Source: an uncultured Prevotella sp.
GTDB taxonomy: Bacteria; Bacteroidota; Bacteroidia; Bacteroidales; Bacteroidaceae
NCBI GenBank assembly: GCA_905196835.1
Contig: CAJJWN010000075.1
Span: forward strand, 1-7,552
Direction of reading: 5' to 3'
DNA length: 7,552 bases
The notes under the pieces: generated by a model
What the model was told of the DNA's origin: nothing
Seen by the model: the letters and a program-made list of their open reading frames with translations, nothing else
Databases searched by the model: none
Shown here: positions 4,602 to 7,552 of the stretch, piece after piece
How the letters are laid out: the number at the start of each line of letters is the position of its first letter
Numbering within the stretch: the first letter of the stretch is position 1
Made by a program: the position numbers and the translations under genes

Positions 4602-7552
4602 TTAGAATGTTATTGACAATCCTCCTGAAACAGTGCGCATGGGCGCATAGTAAGCCGATGTTATCGAGCCGGAGATGCTCTGGCGCGGGTCGAGGCCCTG
4701 GCGCTTAGACCATGTCCAGAGGTTGTCGCCGGTGACGTAGAGGCGTATGTTGCCTATGCCGAGGCGTGAAACCCAGTTCTTCGGCAGGTTGTAAGCCACG
4801 CTGAAGTTTTGCAGGCAGAGGTAAGACGCGTCCGTGAGGAAGCGGTCTGACGTAGAGGCCGTGTAGTCGTCGTTGTACTGCAAGCGCGGAACGTTGGTGT
4901 TGGTGTTCTCCGGTGTCCATGCCTTGAGCAGGTCGGTGTGGAACGCGTTGCCGCGAGAGAAGGCCATCTCCTGTGCATACGTAGAGTCGTAAACCTTTCC
5001 GCCAATCTGGTAAGAGAAGTTGACTGACACTTCGAGGCCCTTCCAGCTGAGGCTGGTGCCGAAGCCTCCGTAGACGTCGGGCAGGGCGGTGCCGCACAGG
5101 TGATAGTCGGCCTGGCTGTAGTCAACGGTCTTCTCGCGGCCGGTAACCTTGCCGTTAGCGTCCTTTATGTCCTTCCAGTAAGCGGCCTTACCGTTGTCGG
5201 GGTTGTCGGGATTACTCTCGTCGTAGAACACTCCGGCGTACTGGGGCATGTACCATGTGTACATAGACTCTCCCTCTCCGAAGAACCAGCTACTGCTGCT
5301 GTAGCCTTCAACGCCGTCAACAGTCATTGTGCGGCTTGTCTCCGGCAGGTGTGTGATTTTGTTATTGTAGGCTGTCATGTTGACATTGGCCGACCAAACA
5401 AGGTCTTTCGTGCGTATGATGTCGCCGTTGAGTTCAACTTCTACACCTTGGTTGCGCATGTCGCCCACGTTGCGGTAGTACGCGCGGTAGCCGAACGAAG
5501 GCGCAATGGGGAAGCTGAAGAGCATGTCCGAGGTCTTGCGGTAGAAGTACTCCACGCTACCGGCGAGCCTGCCGCGGAAGAGCGAGAACTCGACTCCGGC
5601 GTTGAAGTTGCCGTTCTTCTCCCATGTGATGTCACGGTTTCCGTAGATGTAAGGCACGACGGAGATGTTGTCGTTTGAGTTCACAATGGTGTAAGAGTTG
5701 GTGTAATAGTAGTAGTCGCCGATGTTGTCGTTACCCTGCTCACCGTATGAAGCCTTAATCTTCAACTCGTCAACCCACGGTGCGTTGAACCAGCTCTCCT
5801 TGCTGATTATCCATGCGCCGCCGAACGACCAGAAGTTACCCCAGCGGTTTTCGGGAGCGAAGCGTGAAGAGGCGTCGCGGCGGTAAGATACCGAGGCGAA
5901 ATACTTTTGAGCATAGTTGTACTGCGCACGGCCGAACCATCCTTCAACGTTGTAGTCGGTGGTGTAAGAGTTTTGCGAACCTGCCACAACGCCGCCCGCC
6001 AGCTCGTCGCCGAAGGGGTCGAACATGTTGCTCTTCGAGCCGTACAGGTAGTAGTAGTGGCGGCGGTAATACTCGTGACCGAGCATCACGTCGACGTTGT
6101 GCTTGCCGAAGTCGTGCGTCCAGCCGAGAAGCTGCTGCAGGTTGTAAGCCCAGTCACGCACGTGGTACTTGTAGACCATTCCGTTCTGCGAAGCATACTG
6201 GCCGTAGAAGGGGTTGATGGTAGAAGTCTGGCGCGACTCGTCATTTGTAACGGTGTTCACGGAGACAATCTTGAAGCCGAAGGGCAGGCGCAGCTCGGCG
6301 GTGCCCGTCGCGCTGAAGGCGTTGCCCTCGATGTTCTGTTTGTTCAGCTGGTTGTCCGACAAGGGATTTGACTGTCCCATGAACGGACGCTTAAGACCTA
6401 TTACCGAGCCGTCGCCGTAGTCGTACATGTTGATGCCCGACTCGTTGTCGAACACGATGTTGCCCTGCGCGTCGCGGATGTAGAGCGGATAGATGGGCGC
6501 TATCTGCGTCAACGCGAACACGTTGCCGGATGAAGCAGAGCTTCCGTCCTCGCCGAGCGAGTTGGAGTCATAGTGGGCATAGCTGAAGTTGCCGCCCAGC
6601 TTGAACCAAGGCTTCAGCTGATAGTCGGCCTTCAGGCGGGCCGAGATACGCTCATAGTCGGAAGCAACGGTTATACCCTCGTTGTTGAGATAGTTCAAAG
6701 AGCCGTAGAAGTTGCTCTTGTCCGTAGCGCCGGTAGCCGTAAGAGTGTACTCCTGGCGCAGGCCGTTGTTGTATGTAGCGTCAGTCCAGTCGTCGGGCCT
6801 GATGTAGTATTGGTTGCCGTCAACGCCGGTAACCAGCGCACCGAGCTTGGCGTTCGGGTTGATGCGTCCGTTGGCGCCGATAAGGTATTCACCCTGCGGC
6901 ACAGTGTAAACATTATATCCCAAGCCGTAGTTGGAGGCGTTGGTAAGGTTCTCGTTGGCAAACTTTGCAGCCTGGTCGGGAGTATATCCGAACATGTTTT
7001 GAGCGTAACGGTTAAGTCCGGCGTACCACATCTCGTAATACTTCGCCGGACTGTCAACCGTCTTGTAGCTCGGTATGGCGCGAGAGTTAGAGCCCCACTT
7101 TGCGTCGAGCGTTATTGATGCCTGTCCCTTCTTGGCGCTCTTCGTGGTGATAAGGATTACACCGTTTGCGCCGCGCGCACCGTAAAGCGCCGCCGAGGCG
7201 GCGTCCTTCAGCACGGTCATCGACTCAATGTCCTGGTTGCTTATAGTGTTGATGTCGCCCTCGAACGGCGCGCCGTCAACAACGTAGAGCGGCTCAGTGC
7301 CCGCGTTGATTGAGCTGATACCGCGGATGTTGATTGACGTCTTGCCTCCGGGCTGGCCGGGCTGGCCCGAAGCTTGGTACAGCTGCACGCCCGACACCTT
7401 GCCAACAAGCGCATCTACCGGGTTGGTGACCTGAGCCTTGTTGATGTCCTCAGCGTCAACCACCGCTGCCGAGCCGGTGAATGCCGACTTGGTGCTGGTA
7501 CCGTAAGCCACGACCATGACCTCGTCAAGGTCGGTGAGCACCGGCTGCATCA
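4602..7552 (-). CDS. SusC/RagA-family TonB-dependent outer-membrane receptor (N-terminus outside window)
   Basis: This is the C-terminal 983 or so codons of a TonB-linked outer-membrane transporter; the frame stays open through the window edge. Family members usually exceed 1,000 residues, so the signal peptide and the carboxypeptidase-like regulatory domain should lie upstream. The Met at 7548-7550 is internal. Numbering from it, LDEVMVVAYG (8-17) is the conserved segment before the plug. The plug holds the SusC signature: INIRGISSIN, EPLYVVDGAPFEGDINTIS (86-104), then DIESMTVLKDAASAALYGAR (107-126) and GANGVILITTK. The barrel follows from about residue 145, with EYTLTATGATDKSNFYGSLN (267-286) and, near the end, LYVTGDNLWTWSKRQGLDP. 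It closes with GGLSITF, the terminal Phe expected of an outer-membrane barrel. It imports substrate delivered by the SusD-like partner, using TonB/ExbBD energy. The substrate cannot be assigned from sequence. No frameshift or internal stop is seen. Confidence 0.95.
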   Translation of the reverse strand, partial: MQPVLTDLDEVMVVAYGTSTKSAFTGSAAVVDAEDINKAQVTNPVDALVGKVSGVQLYQASGQPGQPGGKTSINIRGISSINAGTEPLYVVDGAPFEGDINTISNQDIESMTVLKDAASAALYGARGANGVILITTKSAKKGQASITLDAKWGSNSRAIPSYKTVDSPAKYYEMWYAGLNRYAQNMFGYTPDQAAKFANENLTNASNYGLGYNVYTVPQGEYLIGANGRINPNAKLGALVTGVDGNQYYIRPDDWTDATYNNGLRQEYTLTATGATDKSNFYGSLNYLNNEGITVASDYERISARLKADYQLKPWFKLGGNFSYAHYDSNSLGEDGSSASSGNVFALTQIAPIYPLYIRDAQGNIVFDNESGINMYDYGDGSVIGLKRPFMGQSNPLSDNQLNKQNIEGNAFSATGTAELRLPFGFKIVSVNTVTNDESRQTSTINPFYGQYASQNGMVYKYHVRDWAYNLQQLLGWTHDFGKHNVDVMLGHEYYRRHYYYLYGSKSNMFDPFGDELAGGVVAGSQNSYTTDYNVEGWFGRAQYNYAQKYFASVSYRRDASSRFAPENRWGNFWSFGGAWIISKESWFNAPWVDELKIKASYGEQGNDNIGDYYYYTNSYTIVNSNDNISVVPYIYGNRDITWEKNGNFNAGVEFSLFRGRLAGSVEYFYRKTSDMLFSFPIAPSFGYRAYYRNVGDMRNQGVEVELNGDIIRTKDLVWSANVNMTAYNNKITHLPETSRTMTVDGVEGYSSSSWFFGEGESMYTWYMPQYAGVFYDESNPDNPDNGKAAYWKDIKDANGKVTGREKTVDYSQADYHLCGTALPDVYGGFGTSLSWKGLEVSVNFSYQIGGKVYDSTYAQEMAFSRGNAFHTDLLKAWTPENTNTNVPRLQYNDDYTASTSDRFLTDASYLCLQNFSVAYNLPKNWVSRLGIGNIRLYVTGDNLWTWSKRQGLDPRQSISGSITSAYYAPMRTVSGGLSITF

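Noticed and set aside
7548..7550. ATG at the window edge as the start of the SusC-like receptor
   Set aside because: The frame stays open past it, it sits just before the LDEVMVVAYG segment, and there is no signal peptide after it, so it is an internal methionine.

Overview
The window fits a Bacteroidota genome, most likely Bacteroidales and perhaps Prevotellaceae. It holds a SusC-type TonB-dependent receptor paired with a SusD-type lipoprotein. Start regions are mostly A-rich with little Shine-Dalgarno signal, and the last gene is a C10 cysteine peptidase ending in a type IX secretion-like tail. Base composition is moderately GC-rich overall, with AT-richer patches. The genus is inference; only the phylum-level call is firm.

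All four genes lie on the minus strand, so transcription runs from high to low coordinates. The order is: a SusC/RagA-family receptor whose N-terminus lies beyond the window edge (4602-7552); a SusD/RagB-family lipoprotein (2886-4577); a smaller lipoprotein with a Calx-beta-like N-terminal half (2008-2856); and a secreted C10 (streptopain/interpain-family) peptidase (244-1905). The gaps are 24, 29 and 102 bases. The first three genes form a tight operon. The 102-base gap before the peptidase holds a strong minus-strand hairpin that may terminate or attenuate transcription. Positions 1-243 carry no convincing gene. They contain an 8-base tandem repeat overlapping the peptidase stop codon, a C-rich/G-poor (on the transcript) stretch that could serve Rho, and a short GC-rich palindrome.

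Working model: SusC and SusD form a lidded outer-membrane importer, the small lipoprotein is an accessory surface ligand-binding protein, and the peptidase is exported to the surface or medium to cut protein. No carbohydrate-active enzyme is visible here. The set therefore looks more like a RagAB-style protein/peptide uptake locus than a glycan locus, although genes outside the window could change this. The most notable oddities are the peptidase placed behind an intercistronic hairpin, the tandem repeat across its stop codon, and a marked drop in GC content in the middle of the susD-like gene.
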